DNA of 64,000 nt, taken from assembly GCF_001310815.1 (NCBI RefSeq), contig NZ_BAZK01000007.1, positions 1 through 64,000 on the forward strand, given 5' to 3'. Origin of the DNA: Pseudovibrio denitrificans JCM 12308. Lineage in GTDB: Bacteria; Pseudomonadota; Alphaproteobacteria; Rhizobiales; Stappiaceae. Within the stretch, counting starts at the first letter, position 1. Each line of letters begins with the position of its first letter. Positions 34,664 through 45,063 of the stretch are shown here, piece by piece. The notes below the pieces were generated by a model. That model was not told the origin of the DNA and did no database searches. It saw nothing but the letters and a program-made list of their open reading frames with translations. The position numbers and the translations under genes are program-made.

Positions 34664-36346
34664 TTAAGCTGAAGCAGCCTGAAGTGCGGTTTCTTCTTCT
34701 GCAATGCGGATGAGGAAGCTGTCGACTTCTGCTGAAAGGTCGTTGGTGACCTGTTCCAGCAGAGCGGAGGACTGGTTGGCTGCACCTGCCTCACTGGTGG
34801 TCTCGTTGATGGCACCGCTTACGGAAACAACGTTGCTGGCTGCTTTGGCGGTTCCATCAGACGCCGCTTGAACAGCTTCTGCAATTTCAGCAGTTGCCCT
34901 CTGCTGCTGTTCCACCGCATCGGAAATGGACGAGGTCAGCTCGCTGATTTCCTTCACCGCTGCGGTGATGGAGCCAATGGCCTCTACCGTGCTGCGGGTT
35001 GAACTCTGGATGCCGTTGATCTGTGCTGAGATTTCCTCAGTTGCATGGGCGGTCTGGCTTGCCAGTGTTTTCACCTCGGTCGCCACCACAGCAAAACCCT
35101 TTCCTGCATCGCCTGCGCGTGCCGCTTCAATGGTCGCGTTCAAAGCCAGCAGGTTGGTCTGCTCAGCGATGTCACGGATCAGGTTGAGCACAGTGCCGAT
35201 TTGCTCGGCGGACTTAGCCAGTGCAATGACCTCGTTGTCCGTGTTCTGTGCGATCTGAGAGGTGGATGCCACCAGCGTATTAGCGCGCGTGGACTGGTTG
35301 GAGATCTTCTGGATGGAAACAGCCAGTTCTTCTGCCGCTGCAGCCACAGTCTCTACGTTTTGAGAAGCGCTTGCAGAAGCTTCACCAGCGCTATTCGCTT
35401 GCTGGGTTGCCTGATTGGCCACGTCAAACAAACGCTCAGAAGAGCTGCGCATTTCCATAGACTGGTTAGAAAGCATGGAGACGTTTCGCTCCAGAACCAC
35501 ACGGAACTGCTCGACAACCTCTTCCTTCTTCTGCTGACGGGTCAACTCGCGGGAGCGCTCTGTTTTTGCTTGTTCTTCCAGATCACGGCGGGCAATGGCG
35601 TTTTCGCGAAACACAATCACTGCGTCCTGCATCTTACCGATCTCATCTTTACGGGCCGCCAGATTGAGGTCCACATCTACGGCACCGGAGGCAAGCTCAC
35701 CCATCTTAGAAGTCAGTGCCACAATCGGCTTGCTGAGACCATTCGCTAACCACAGAGCAAAGCCAAGGCCGGCAAGGCCAACAACCAACGCAAAGCTGAG
35801 GGAGATGATGTTCACCCGGCGTGCATCCGCATTGGCCTGTGCCAGAGCGGATTGGCTGGCAGAGACGGTGGAAGACACAATCGCATTGATGGAGCTGCGC
35901 AGAGCCTGATTGTGGCGCTCAATCTTCTCCTTGGTTGGGATCATGCGAGATGGTGTGATGCCGAGCAGGATCGCAGCATCCTTGCTCCAGTTTTTAAAGG
36001 CCGTTTGCGCAGAGGTCACGGCCTGTCGCATCTCGTCATTGAGCGCCACATCAAGCGTCTGCTCAATATCCATACCCAAAGACGCATTGATATCGTTGAA
36101 CTCGCGGCGGAACTCTTCCGGCTCAATGAAGGTCGTCATTGCCAGTGCTGTATCAACGACTTCCTTGGCGTGCTCAAAGTCATTCACGATGGTGAAGGAA
36201 AGCCGCTGTGCTTCCAGCGCTTTCAGTGTGACGCGGCCAAGGTTCTCGCGGCCTTCTGCGGCCTGCCAGACGAGGAAGGCCATCAAAGCCATTGCAACGA
36301 TGATGAGGCTGAGGATCGGAATAAAGATTTTGTAGCGAATGGTCAT
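34664..36346 (-). CDS. Methyl-accepting chemotaxis protein
   Basis: 560-residue chemoreceptor: membrane helix about 7-27, helical periplasmic sensor (about 30-185), second helix (about 187-207), HAMP ([24 protein letters not shown]) and a signalling domain whose hairpin tip reads [18 protein letters not shown]. It would report to CheA/CheW, which are not in the window. The gene starts 12 bases after the stop of the di-haem peroxidase gene on the same strand, so they are probably co-transcribed; the receptor may sense redox state or peroxide-related ligands. Confidence 0.93.
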   Translation of the reverse strand: MTIRYKIFIPILSLIIVAMALMAFLVWQAAEGRENLGRVTLKALEAQRLSFTIVNDFEHAKEVVDTALAMTTFIEPEEFRREFNDINASLGMDIEQTLDVALNDEMRQAVTSAQTAFKNWSKDAAILLGITPSRMIPTKEKIERHNQALRSSINAIVSSTVSASQSALAQANADARRVNIISLSFALVVGLAGLGFALWLANGLSKPIVALTSKMGELASGAVDVDLNLAARKDEIGKMQDAVIVFRENAIARRDLEEQAKTERSRELTRQQKKEEVVEQFRVVLERNVSMLSNQSMEMRSSSERLFDVANQATQQANSAGEASASASQNVETVAAAAEELAVSIQKISNQSTRANTLVASTSQIAQNTDNEVIALAKSAEQIGTVLNLIRDIAEQTNLLALNATIEAARAGDAGKGFAVVATEVKTLASQTAHATEEISAQINGIQSSTRSTVEAIGSITAAVKEISELTSSISDAVEQQQRATAEIAEAVQAASDGTAKAASNVVSVSGAINETTSEAGAANQSSALLEQVTNDLSAEVDSFLIRIAEEETALQAASA

Positions 36347-36358
36347 GGATTCCGGCCC

Positions 36359-37375
36359 TTAGTTTGGCAGCGTTGGCATTGGCGTTTCGGTGCGCTCAGC
36401 AGTCAGCGAAACGAGGAAGTTCTTGAGATCTTCCACTTCCTGCTCTGACAGATCCAGCGGACGCACATGCTCTGATCGGGATGGACGCTCAATACCGCCA
36501 GCGTTGTAATGGGCGATCATGGTTTCAAGATCAGGAATGCTGCCATTATGGGTAAACGGGGCACGATATGTCAGATTGCGCAGGCCCGGAGTTTTGAAAG
36601 CAAACTGGGCTTTCGGATTGTCTTCCTCATAAAGCCCACGGCCGATATCTTCTGTTGGTGTGCCGATGTCGTGGAACTTGTTGTCGGTGAAGTTCCAGCC
36701 GGAGTGACACGGCGCGCAGTTGGCTTTGTCGTTGAACAACTCAAACCCGCGCTTGGCAGAGGCAGAGATTGCTCCTTCATCGCCTTCAACCCAGCGATCA
36801 AACGGTGCCCAACCGGAAACCACGGTGCGCTCGTAGGTGGCAATAGCGGTGAGCACAGTGTCACGGGTGATCCCTTCATTCGGGAACACGGAGCCGAACC
36901 ATTTATTGTAGCCCGGAATCTCATCAAGGACCTCGATGATGGTCTCGAACTTTCCGTCCATTTCTTCCGGATTGGTGATTGGGCCTGCGGCCTGCTCTTC
37001 TAGCGTTTCTGCGCGGCCATCCCAGAACATAGGCGCAACCCAGGCAGCGTTCAGTACGGTGGGTGCCTGTCGTCCCAGATGCGTGTTGGCGGATCCAACA
37101 GCGGTAGGCACCGGAACCTCGTAGCCAAATGACGGGTTATGGCAGCTGACGCAGTTGATGTTTTTGTTGCCAGACAGGCGTGGATCAAAGAACAGCATTT
37201 TGCCGAGTGTCGCCATCTGCGGTGAGTAAGGCGCGCTGTCTGGAAAAGGGATTTCCAATGGTCGGCGATACTGTTCTTTGAGTGAATTAATGTCTGCAGC
37301 ACTCAGAGGAGATCCGGTGAGCCCCAACACAACGGCAGCAGACAGACTGCCTACAACTCTTCCTAGAAACGACAC
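36359..37375 (-). CDS. Di-haem cytochrome c peroxidase
   Basis: 338-residue periplasmic enzyme of the CcpA/MauG superfamily, which reduces hydrogen peroxide with electrons from small c-type cytochromes. Two haem motifs, CVSCH and CAPCH, and the sequences LGKMLFFDPRLSGN, NPSFGYE and PGLRNLTYRAPFTHNGSIPDLETMI are characteristic. I start it at the GTG at 37375: it has GGGGAG six bases upstream and gives a good signal peptide ending at SAAD, whereas the longer frame from 37501 would bury the signal. It is first in an operon with a chemoreceptor. Confidence 0.9.
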   Translation of the reverse strand: MSFLGRVVGSLSAAVVLGLTGSPLSAADINSLKEQYRRPLEIPFPDSAPYSPQMATLGKMLFFDPRLSGNKNINCVSCHNPSFGYEVPVPTAVGSANTHLGRQAPTVLNAAWVAPMFWDGRAETLEEQAAGPITNPEEMDGKFETIIEVLDEIPGYNKWFGSVFPNEGITRDTVLTAIATYERTVVSGWAPFDRWVEGDEGAISASAKRGFELFNDKANCAPCHSGWNFTDNKFHDIGTPTEDIGRGLYEEDNPKAQFAFKTPGLRNLTYRAPFTHNGSIPDLETMIAHYNAGGIERPSRSEHVRPLDLSEQEVEDLKNFLVSLTAERTETPMPTLPN

Positions 37376-37926
37376 AATGCTCTCCCCTAAGCAAATATAA
37401 GGGAGATCCCCTAGCTGAAGAGGCGTTAATGAATGCTTTATCGATTGTTTTGATTGGGCACCCTCACCGATATGTGAAGTAAAGTTTAGCTGGCTTTCCA
37501 CTGAAACTGGAAAACTCCTTGTTTCTATAGGATGTTATACGCTTAGTCGGTTTTGAAGATCACGCGCTGGATTTGCTTTCCTGATCTTAACTGCGACAAT
37601 TAAGTGCGTGCTGCATGCGTAAAGCGGCAAGATCGACAACTTGATTCAATGAGAATCTGCTCTTCGCCTCGTCAGTTGAATCCAACTGAACCTGTGCCCT
37701 CAATTTTCAAAGATTGCGACCTGCCAGATGCATGGTCAGCATAACTGTTAACTCTTTGTTTTTGGAATCGTTTGGCCTGTGTTCTGTGGTGAGCCAGCCG
37801 TTGAACCTGTCTGAGTGATCCAAGCGTAACTGCCCGGCATACATTGCACAAATTGACGGGTGGAGTTTTGTGCTCGGCGTATTTCGAGAAGTTTAAGTGC
37901 CTTAGTTCAGTAGTCTGAGGGTTTAA
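37376..37926. promoter_or_regulatory. 551-base divergent intergenic region
   Basis: It separates the peroxidase operon and the autotransporter gene and must hold both promoters. I see no clear palindrome, RNA structure or open frame with a ribosome site. Confidence 0.35.
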
Positions 37927-40656
37927 ATGCGCGGCACCGTCACATCAGTAAAGTCACAGCGAGTGGTATCTTCCAGCAGGCTATACCAGTCCCTCCTCCT
38001 CTCCACCGCGCTTATCGCCTTGCCTGTTGCGGCCACTGTTCCCGCAAGAGCGCAGTCAGTCTCCCCACAGCCACAGTGTCAGATCAGTGGGACGACGGTG
38101 ACGTGTTCAGGTGATTTGTCCGTTGGAGTGGATGTTCAGGGTGGTGCGGGAGGAGCCTACACCACGCTGATTATTGAAGACGTGACGAGCAATATCACGC
38201 CCTCCTTCTTTCTGCCGGGCATTCAGTTTGATTCCAATGGCAACATCACGATCAACAGTGATACCGGTGATTTTTTCATCTCGACAGATGGCCGAAACGC
38301 AATTGAGATAGACCCAGATGGCGGGAACGTCTCTCTCACGCACACTGGTGATATTCAGACAATAAGCCAATACGCCTCTGGTGTTGAGGTGAGGGACGCT
38401 GATGCAGTGACAATCACCCAGAGCGGCGATATTACAACGGACGGCTATTACAGCCGGGGCATTGAAGTTGTTTTGTCTCAAGAGATTACGATCACCCATA
38501 CCGGTGATATCACCACTACCGGCAACATGTATGCTCAAGGGATTTACGCCACCACGCAAGGTGGCAGTACTGGTGCCATAACCATCTCTCAGACCGGCAA
38601 TGTCGATACATTGGATACATCAAGTACAGCCTTGTTTGCACGTTCTGATGGGACGGGAGATGTTAGCATCACGCATGTTGGAACGCTGACCACCGCCGGT
38701 AACGACTCGCGCGGTATTTTTGCACGTGCTCGCGGCGTTGGGGCCGTTACGATTGATCAGAGCGGCACAATTACAACGAGCGGCAACTCAGCACACGGCA
38801 TTATGGTGTATTCAGAAAACACCGCCACTGTAACCCACAGCGGAACGATCAATGCTAATGGGGCGAGCTCGGATGGGATACTTATTTCAGATGGCCTTGC
38901 ACCTGCGAGTACTTTTCAGGTCAACCTCACCAACAGCACCATCAATGCACAGTCGTTTGGTATCAACATTCAGACAGTCGGTGATACCACCTTTACGCTT
39001 ACCGGCACCAACGCCATCTCGGGCGTTGTAGACGACATTAAAGGTGGTGCCGGGGATGACACGATCAACAACTCTGGCACGCTGACCTCTACCAATGGCA
39101 TTGATCTTGATGCCGGAACCAACGCCTTCAATAACCTGAGTGGCGCGCGATTTAACTCCGGGGCTGAAGTCATTCTGGGAGCGGGCAATCTGCTGACAAA
39201 CGCCGGGATTCTCTCGCCCGGCGGGGATGCCAATATTCAGGAAACGGATATCACTGGCGATTTCCAGAATGAGGCCTCTTCGACTTATATGGTCACCTTC
39301 AATGCGGATATGACGACGAGTGACACGCTGGATATCTCCGGCACAGCCACATTGAATGGTGGTGTAGTGCAAACCAGTGGGGCAACATTTGCGCCGGTTG
39401 GTGCGTTCACCATTGTGGATGCAGCAGGAGGCGTTACGGGAACGTTTGATAGTGTGGTCGATACCTTGTTTATCGACTGGGAGCTGAACTATGGAGCGAC
39501 CGCCGTCACGCTGACGGCAACAGCACTGGCCAACAACTTCTGCGGTTTGGCAGGCAATGAAAACCAACGTTCCGTAGCCTGTGTTGGGTTGGACAGTCTG
39601 CCGCTTTCAGACCCCTTGCCGCAGGCGGTGCTAGGGCTTTCCAATGGAGCAGAGGCGCAGGCGGCTTATGATGATCTCTCCGGCGAGATTTACGCTTCCA
39701 TTCAGGGTGCGCTGGTTGAAAACAACTACCGCCGCATGGCGTTGATCAACAACCGCATCCGCAACGCTGATGCTTCTCTCGGTGCGATCTCAGCGTCTCT
39801 CGCGCCTGAACAGGATCCGCTTGACCCTGAAAAGGACCGTCGCAACGGTCTTTGGGGCATTGGTTATGGAGCGTGGTCCAACACCTTCAGCACAAGTGAT
39901 ACGGCTTCGCTCGACAACAGTCTGGGCGGCTTGCTCTTCGGGTATGATCGGGAGTTTGATGATAACTTCCTGGCAGGCGTTCTGGGCGGATACGGACGCA
40001 CCAATGTGAAGCAGGATGCGCGCTCGTCCAGCGGATCAGCGACCACATGGTCCATCGGGATTTATGGTGAGACTGATGTGAAGGACGTTGGCTTCGTTCT
40101 GGCAGGTATCTACAACTGGCACTTCCTTGAAGGGGCAAGGACGGTTGATTTCTCTACAATCGATGAGCGGGAGCACAGCAGCTACAACGGACGCGGCTGG
40201 CAATTCTATGCGGAGGCGAACTACGAGTTTCCTTTGATTGATGCCTTCGTGTTTGAGCCATTCTTTGGTGTGTCTTACATTGATGTGCGCACAGATGGTT
40301 TCACTGAGGACGGCGGCATTGCAGCGCTCACGAAACGAGGTGGTAGTTTTGACAGCACCTTCACCAATCTGGGTGTGAGGGGTGCTTACAACGTTCTTGA
40401 TTGGGTCAACGTCAATGCATCTCTCAGCTGGCGACATGCCTATGGGGATGTAGATCCGTCAGCGCTGCTGGCCTTCGGTGGCAGCACGGCCTTCGGTGTG
40501 GACGGAGCGCCCATCTCACAAGATGCCTTTGAGCTGGAAGCAGGGATTGATGCGCGGGCGACGGAAAACCTCTTCCTGAATGCGGAGTACAACGGCCAGT
40601 TTGGTGACAACGCGACGATCCATGTGATCGAGCTGGATTTCACCATCAGGTTCTGA
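37927..40656 (+). CDS. Autotransporter with repetitive beta-helix passenger
   Basis: 909-residue type V secreted protein. A long signal peptide (about residues 1-43, ending VPARAQ) precedes a passenger (about 50-540) of imperfect repeats of roughly 30 residues with the pattern ITxSGxIxTxGxxSxGI, ending in a PATR-like segment (FTIVDAAGGVTGTFD). The C-terminal autotransporter barrel runs from about 630 (RNGLWGIGYGAWSN...) to the terminal aromatic FTIRF typical of outer-membrane insertion. The passenger is poor in charged residues and Cys. It is probably exposed on the surface; adhesion is the usual guess for such repeats, but no binding domain is recognisable. A GAGG site lies six bases upstream. 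Confidence 0.9.
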   Translation: MRGTVTSVKSQRVVSSSRLYQSLLLSTALIALPVAATVPARAQSVSPQPQCQISGTTVTCSGDLSVGVDVQGGAGGAYTTLIIEDVTSNITPSFFLPGIQFDSNGNITINSDTGDFFISTDGRNAIEIDPDGGNVSLTHTGDIQTISQYASGVEVRDADAVTITQSGDITTDGYYSRGIEVVLSQEITITHTGDITTTGNMYAQGIYATTQGGSTGAITISQTGNVDTLDTSSTALFARSDGTGDVSITHVGTLTTAGNDSRGIFARARGVGAVTIDQSGTITTSGNSAHGIMVYSENTATVTHSGTINANGASSDGILISDGLAPASTFQVNLTNSTINAQSFGINIQTVGDTTFTLTGTNAISGVVDDIKGGAGDDTINNSGTLTSTNGIDLDAGTNAFNNLSGARFNSGAEVILGAGNLLTNAGILSPGGDANIQETDITGDFQNEASSTYMVTFNADMTTSDTLDISGTATLNGGVVQTSGATFAPVGAFTIVDAAGGVTGTFDSVVDTLFIDWELNYGATAVTLTATALANNFCGLAGNENQRSVACVGLDSLPLSDPLPQAVLGLSNGAEAQAAYDDLSGEIYASIQGALVENNYRRMALINNRIRNADASLGAISASLAPEQDPLDPEKDRRNGLWGIGYGAWSNTFSTSDTASLDNSLGGLLFGYDREFDDNFLAGVLGGYGRTNVKQDARSSSGSATTWSIGIYGETDVKDVGFVLAGIYNWHFLEGARTVDFSTIDEREHSSYNGRGWQFYAEANYEFPLIDAFVFEPFFGVSYIDVRTDGFTEDGGIAALTKRGGSFDSTFTNLGVRGAYNVLDWVNVNASLSWRHAYGDVDPSALLAFGGSTAFGVDGAPISQDAFELEAGIDARATENLFLNAEYNGQFGDNATIHVIELDFTIRF

Positions 40657-40749
40657 TGCTCAAACATGTCTAACCCCAAGATCTGCCTGAAGTTTGGGCA
40701 ACGCAAAGCCCTTATAGTTGCTTAAGCTCGCAACACATGAGGGGATGAG

Positions 40750-41850
40750 ATGAGCGCTGCATCAGAACAAGCAGGCCAGACAACAGACGCGCCGGTTCGG
40801 TTGGGGCCGGGTGATATCGCCTGCTCACGTGGGTTGGCAACATGGCTCAGCACCCATCAGGTATCGTTGGCGCTTTCCTCTTACCAGACCGGACAGTTGT
40901 TTCTGGTGGGCGTGAAACCCAGTGGCGGCATTCACTTTCATGCGGTGGGCACAAATCGTGCTATGGGTTTGTGGGCGGAGCCACAGACGTTGATCCTCGC
41001 GACCGCCAATCAGGTCATTCGCTTTGAGAATATTCTGGAAGAGAACCAGCGTATTGGAGATGCAGACAAGTACTATGTGCCCCGTGTTGCGCATACGACC
41101 GGTGATCTGGACATCCATGACATTGTGAAACTGAAAGATGGCAGTATCGTCTTTGCCAACACTATATACTCCTGCCTTTCCACCTTGCATCCGGTACACT
41201 CCTTTGCCGCTTGGTGGACACCGGACTTCATCTCAAAACTTGCGGCGGAAGATCGGTGTCACCTCAATGGCATAGCGCTTCGTGGAGGTAGGCCGGCCTA
41301 TGTGACCATGGTGAGCCGTGCGGATGTGGTTAATGGCTGGCGGGATCGACGGGATCTTGGTGGCTGCATCATTGATGTGCGCAGTAATGAGGTGGTGACA
41401 GAAAACCTCTCCATGCCTCACTCGCCACGCTGGCATCAAGGCAAGTTGTGGGTAGTGAATTCAGGTACTGGCCATCTTGGCTGGGTGGATACGGCGAGCG
41501 GGGCATTTCAGGAGGTTTGCTTCCTGCCTGGGTTCGCGCGCGGGCTTTCGTTCCACAATGGCCATGCCATCGTTGGGCTCTCGCTTCCGCGCGATGGATC
41601 GTTTAAAGGCCTGCCGCTGGATGATGAGTTGAAGAAACGGGATGCTGATCCGTGGTGTGGTGTGCAGATCGTCAACTTAGACACTGGCAATGTGGTGGAG
41701 TGGATCCGTTTCAGCGGTGTGGTGAAGGAAATGCTGGATGTTTGTACGCTGCCAGGTGTTCGTTTGCCTTCCGCAGCCTCGCCCACATCGCCGGAAGTGA
41801 GCAACCTGCGGACCATTGCAAGCTCTGCCAAACGCGTGGAGCCTGCTTAA
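40750..41850 (+). CDS. TIGR03032 (DUF4915) family protein
   Basis: 366-residue conserved protein of unknown function matching TIGR03032. Landmarks are LATWLSTHQVSLALSSYQTGQLFLVG, DLDIHDIVKLKDGSIVFANTIYSCLSTL, CHLNGIALRGGRPAYVTMVSRADVVNGWRDRR and MPHSPRWHQGKLWVVNSGTGHLGWVD. The repeated short beta motifs suggest a beta-propeller. No signal peptide is seen. GAGGGG lies just before the ATG. It stands between the autotransporter and a convergent dehydratase gene. In other genomes the family often accompanies surface or polysaccharide genes, which would fit its upstream neighbour. Confidence 0.85.
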   Translation: MSAASEQAGQTTDAPVRLGPGDIACSRGLATWLSTHQVSLALSSYQTGQLFLVGVKPSGGIHFHAVGTNRAMGLWAEPQTLILATANQVIRFENILEENQRIGDADKYYVPRVAHTTGDLDIHDIVKLKDGSIVFANTIYSCLSTLHPVHSFAAWWTPDFISKLAAEDRCHLNGIALRGGRPAYVTMVSRADVVNGWRDRRDLGGCIIDVRSNEVVTENLSMPHSPRWHQGKLWVVNSGTGHLGWVDTASGAFQEVCFLPGFARGLSFHNGHAIVGLSLPRDGSFKGLPLDDELKKRDADPWCGVQIVNLDTGNVVEWIRFSGVVKEMLDVCTLPGVRLPSAASPTSPEVSNLRTIASSAKRVEPA

Positions 41851-41866
41851 GGCTCGGTGAGCCTAT

Positions 41867-41890
41867 GTGAGCAGAGATTTCCCTGCTCAC
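41867..41890. terminator. Hairpin between convergent genes
   Basis: GTGAGCAG (41867-41874) pairs with CTGCTCAC (41883-41890), followed by a T-rich TTGTTTTG on the plus strand. It probably ends the TIGR03032 transcript. Confidence 0.6.
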
Positions 41891-41907
41891 TTGTTTTGTG
41901 GGAGCCC

Positions 41908-43613
41908 TCAGACTTTCTGCAGGAAGTCGAAGTCGCAGCCCTTTGTCGCTGGCAGAACTGTGTTGTGATACAGCTGCTTGTAGCCGCGGGCTGGTTCCGG
42001 GTTTGGTGAGGTGAAGGCCGCGCGGCGGTGCTCCAACTCTTCCTCAGGAACCAACAGATCGATGCTCTTGTTTTGAGCTGAAAGACGGATGCGGTCGCCG
42101 TTCTGCACCAGTGCCAGTGGGCCGCCCAGATCCGCTTCCGGTGTCACGTGCAGAACGATGGTGCCGAATGCTGTGCCGCTCATGCGGGCATCGGAAATGC
42201 GGACCATGTCCTTCACGCCAGCACGGGCCAGTTTTTTCGGGATTGGAAGATACCCAGCCTCCGGCATGCCCGATGGGCTGCGTGGCCCTGCGTTTTGCAG
42301 CACCATTACGTCATCGGCGTTGATGTCCAGATCTGGGTCATCGATGCGATTGGCGAGGTCTTCCAGAGAAGAGAACACAACCGCCCTGCCCTCATGCTCC
42401 AGCAGTTCAGGCGTAGCAGCCGCGCGCTTCAGAATAGCACCTTCTGGTGCCAATGAACCTGTTAGTGCAATCAGTCCGCCTTGTGGGTCAACCGGATTGT
42501 CAGCAGTGCGGATTACATTGTGGTCGATCGGATCAGCCTTTGGCGCATCCAAACGCTCACCAAGGCTAACGCCCTCAATGTTGATTGGACTACGGTGTAC
42601 TTTGTCCTTGATCGCTTCCAGAACACCATCCAATCCGCCAGCACTATGGAAGTCTTCCATGTACCTTGGCCAACTGGCTTCAGGTCCACAACAACCGGTG
42701 TTTCATCGGAAAGCTGGTTCATGCGGTCCAGCGAGATATCGATGCCGAGGCGACCTGCAACAGCGGTTAGGTGGATGATCGCGTTGGTGGAGCCGGACAC
42801 AGCAAGCAGAACACGCAGGGCATTCTCGACCGCTTCATGCGTCATGATTTTGTCTGGTGTCAGGGCGTTCTCTGAGAGCGCCATTTGAGCTGCCACAACA
42901 CCGGTTTCTTCTGCATTGCGAAGGCGGTCAGCGTGGACAGCCGGAATACCAGCGGAGCCGGGCAGGATCATACCGAGGGTTTCGGCAATCACAGCCATGG
43001 AACTGGCGGTGCCCATCACGGCGCAGGTGCCCGCAGTGGTCGCAAGGCGGCCTTCGATCTGGTTGATCTCCTGCTCATCCACTGTGCCCGCGCGGTACTG
43101 CGCCCAGAAGCGGCGGCAGTCAGTGCAGGCACCGAGGCGCTCGCCCTTGTGGCGGCCTGTCATCATGGGGCCAGCCACAACCATCGTGGCTGGTTTGCCA
43201 GCAGATGCCGCGCCCATCAGCAGGGCCGGAACAGTCTTGTCGCAGCCACCCATCAGCACGACGGAGTCCATTGGCTGTGCGGTGATCATCTCTTCCACGG
43301 CCATGGCCATCATGTTGCGATAGACCATGGAGGTTGGGCTCAGGAACACCTCGCCCAGAGACATGATCGGGAATGGTACCGGCAGTGCGCCGGAAGCCAG
43401 CACCCCGCGCTTGATGGCTTCCAGCATCTCAGGGAAATGCCGGTGGCAGTTGTTAAAACCGCTTTCAGTGTAGCAGATGCCGACGATTGGTTTGTCGAGG
43501 CTGGCATCTGTGTAGCCCATGGACTTGGCGAAGGAACGGCGCAGGTAGCGGGCAAAGCCCTTGTCGCCATAGTTTGTCAGGCCGTTTTCCAGCCCCTGTA
43601 CTTTTTTGCTCAT
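41908..43613 (-). pseudogene. IlvD/Edd family dehydratase (sugar-acid dehydratase), one frameshift
   Basis: About 568 residues if one base is restored near 42659-42664. The first part has the Fe-S and metal motifs of the family: GICYTESGFNNCHRHFPEMLEAIKRG, VVLMGGCDKTVPALLMGA, GTCAVMGTASSMAVIAETLG, LAVSGSTNAIIHLTAVAGRLGID. The frame is lost after DLKPVGQG; one frame over it continues YMEDFHSAGGLDGVLEAI and ends ...GARSGD-like SDARMSGTAFGTIVLHV. Loss of one T from GGTTAC explains the break. These enzymes dehydrate aldonic acids to 2-keto-3-deoxy acids. Its start overlaps the aldehyde dehydrogenase stop by one base. It is last in the IclR-controlled catabolic operon. Confidence 0.85.
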
Positions 43614-45061
43614 CAGATCTCTCGGGAGATTAGCAGGTGGCGGGTGTATTTCGGCACAAGGTAATCCATGATGCCGAGCGAACCGCCCTCACGGCCAAAG
43701 CCACTTTCCTTGTTGCCACCAAACGGTGCTTCCGCGGTTGCCAGTAGTGTTTCGTTGATACCAACCATGCCGGCTTCCAGCCGCTCAGCGGTTTTGATTG
43801 CCAATGCGCTGTCATAGGAGAACACATAGGCCGCCAGACCAAATGGTGTGTTGTTGGCGCGTTCGATCACGTCTTCCACGTCGTCGAAGGTGGAGATCGG
43901 CGCGACTGGAGCGAAGGGTTCTTCGATCATGATCGCGGCTTCATCTGGCACGTTCATCAAAACCGTCGGCTCAAGGAAACTGCCCTCCGGCAGGTTTTTC
44001 GGCTGTTGGCCACCTGCGAGCAACTCAGCACCCTTGGCAATGGCATCTTCAGTCAGGCGCAGTGCATGGTCGACGGCGCGTTGGCGAATGAGCGGGCCAG
44101 TGGTGACGCCCTCTTCCAAACCATCGCCAACCACCAGAGACTTGGCGTAGCGAGCGAACTCTTCCGCGAACTCCTTCGCGATGGAAGAATGCACATAGAA
44201 CCGGCTTGGCGAAATGCAAACCTGCCCGCAGTTGCGGAACTTGGTGGCAGCCAGCTTCTGCGCCGCTGCAATCGGGTCAAAGTCCTTATGGATGACCACG
44301 GGGGCATGGCCACCCAGCTCCATGGTGACTTTCTTCATGCCATCTGCGCACTGCCGCATCACGTCTTTGCCCACCGGCACGGAACCAGTCAGGGACACTT
44401 TGCGGATTTCAGGCGCGTTGATCAGGGCAGGTGCAAGCGTGCGGCTGTCACCGGTCAGGATTGCCAGTGCACCAGGCATCAGGCCAGCATCCATCAGGGC
44501 CTGACCAATGGCAAAGCATGGGCCAGCCGCTTCAGAAGCCGGACGAGCGATAACAGTACATCCAGCGGCCAGTGCTGCCGCGATCTTGCGGGCTGGCAGA
44601 AGTGCCGGAAAGTTCCAGGCGGACAGCGCCAGAGACGGGCCAACCGGCTGGTAGTTTACAGTCAGCCGCTCATCTGCGTTGCGGCCCGGAATGGTCTGGC
44701 CGTAGATGCGCTTGGCTTCTTCGGCGTACCATTCAAACTGATCCGCCGCTGCTCCGGTTTCGCCAACAGCTTCCGCCAGTGGCTTGCCGGTTTCCGTGCT
44801 CATCACGCGGGCAATATCTTGCGTGCGTTCGCGGATCAGGTCTGCGGCTTTGCGCAGAACCTTGGCGCGTTCCCATGCTGGAACGGCAGCCCATTTCGGG
44901 AAGGTATCCTTCGACAGCTTCAGTGCAGAGGCAATGTCGTCTGCACTTGCTGCGGCGATGGTGCCGATGGTTTTGCCGGTGACCGGGCTGTGTACATCGC
45001 GGGTATCACCGCTGCTGGCAGCCACCCACTCGCCACCAATAAGAAGTTTCGCATCTGTCAT
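43613..45061 (-). CDS. NAD(P)-dependent aldehyde dehydrogenase, succinate-semialdehyde / ketoglutarate-semialdehyde type
   Basis: 482-residue ALDH-superfamily enzyme that oxidises an aldehyde to an acid. Visible landmarks: LSAWNFPALLPARKIAAALAAGCTVI (substrate and cofactor entry), SLTGSVPVGKDVMRQCADGMKKVTMELGGHAPVVI (general-base Glu in ELGG) and FRNCGQVCISPSRFYV with the catalytic Cys. The family is GabD-like; relatives include alpha-ketoglutarate semialdehyde dehydrogenase, which ends oxidative sugar-acid pathways. It lies two bases behind the TPP enzyme gene and overlaps the dehydratase gene by one base, so it acts in the same pathway. Confidence 0.92.
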   Translation of the reverse strand: MTDAKLLIGGEWVAASSGDTRDVHSPVTGKTIGTIAAASADDIASALKLSKDTFPKWAAVPAWERAKVLRKAADLIRERTQDIARVMSTETGKPLAEAVGETGAAADQFEWYAEEAKRIYGQTIPGRNADERLTVNYQPVGPSLALSAWNFPALLPARKIAAALAAGCTVIARPASEAAGPCFAIGQALMDAGLMPGALAILTGDSRTLAPALINAPEIRKVSLTGSVPVGKDVMRQCADGMKKVTMELGGHAPVVIHKDFDPIAAAQKLAATKFRNCGQVCISPSRFYVHSSIAKEFAEEFARYAKSLVVGDGLEEGVTTGPLIRQRAVDHALRLTEDAIAKGAELLAGGQQPKNLPEGSFLEPTVLMNVPDEAAIMIEEPFAPVAPISTFDDVEDVIERANNTPFGLAAYVFSYDSALAIKTAERLEAGMVGINETLLATAEAPFGGNKESGFGREGGSLGIMDYLVPKYTRHLLISREI

Positions 45062-45063
45062 GA

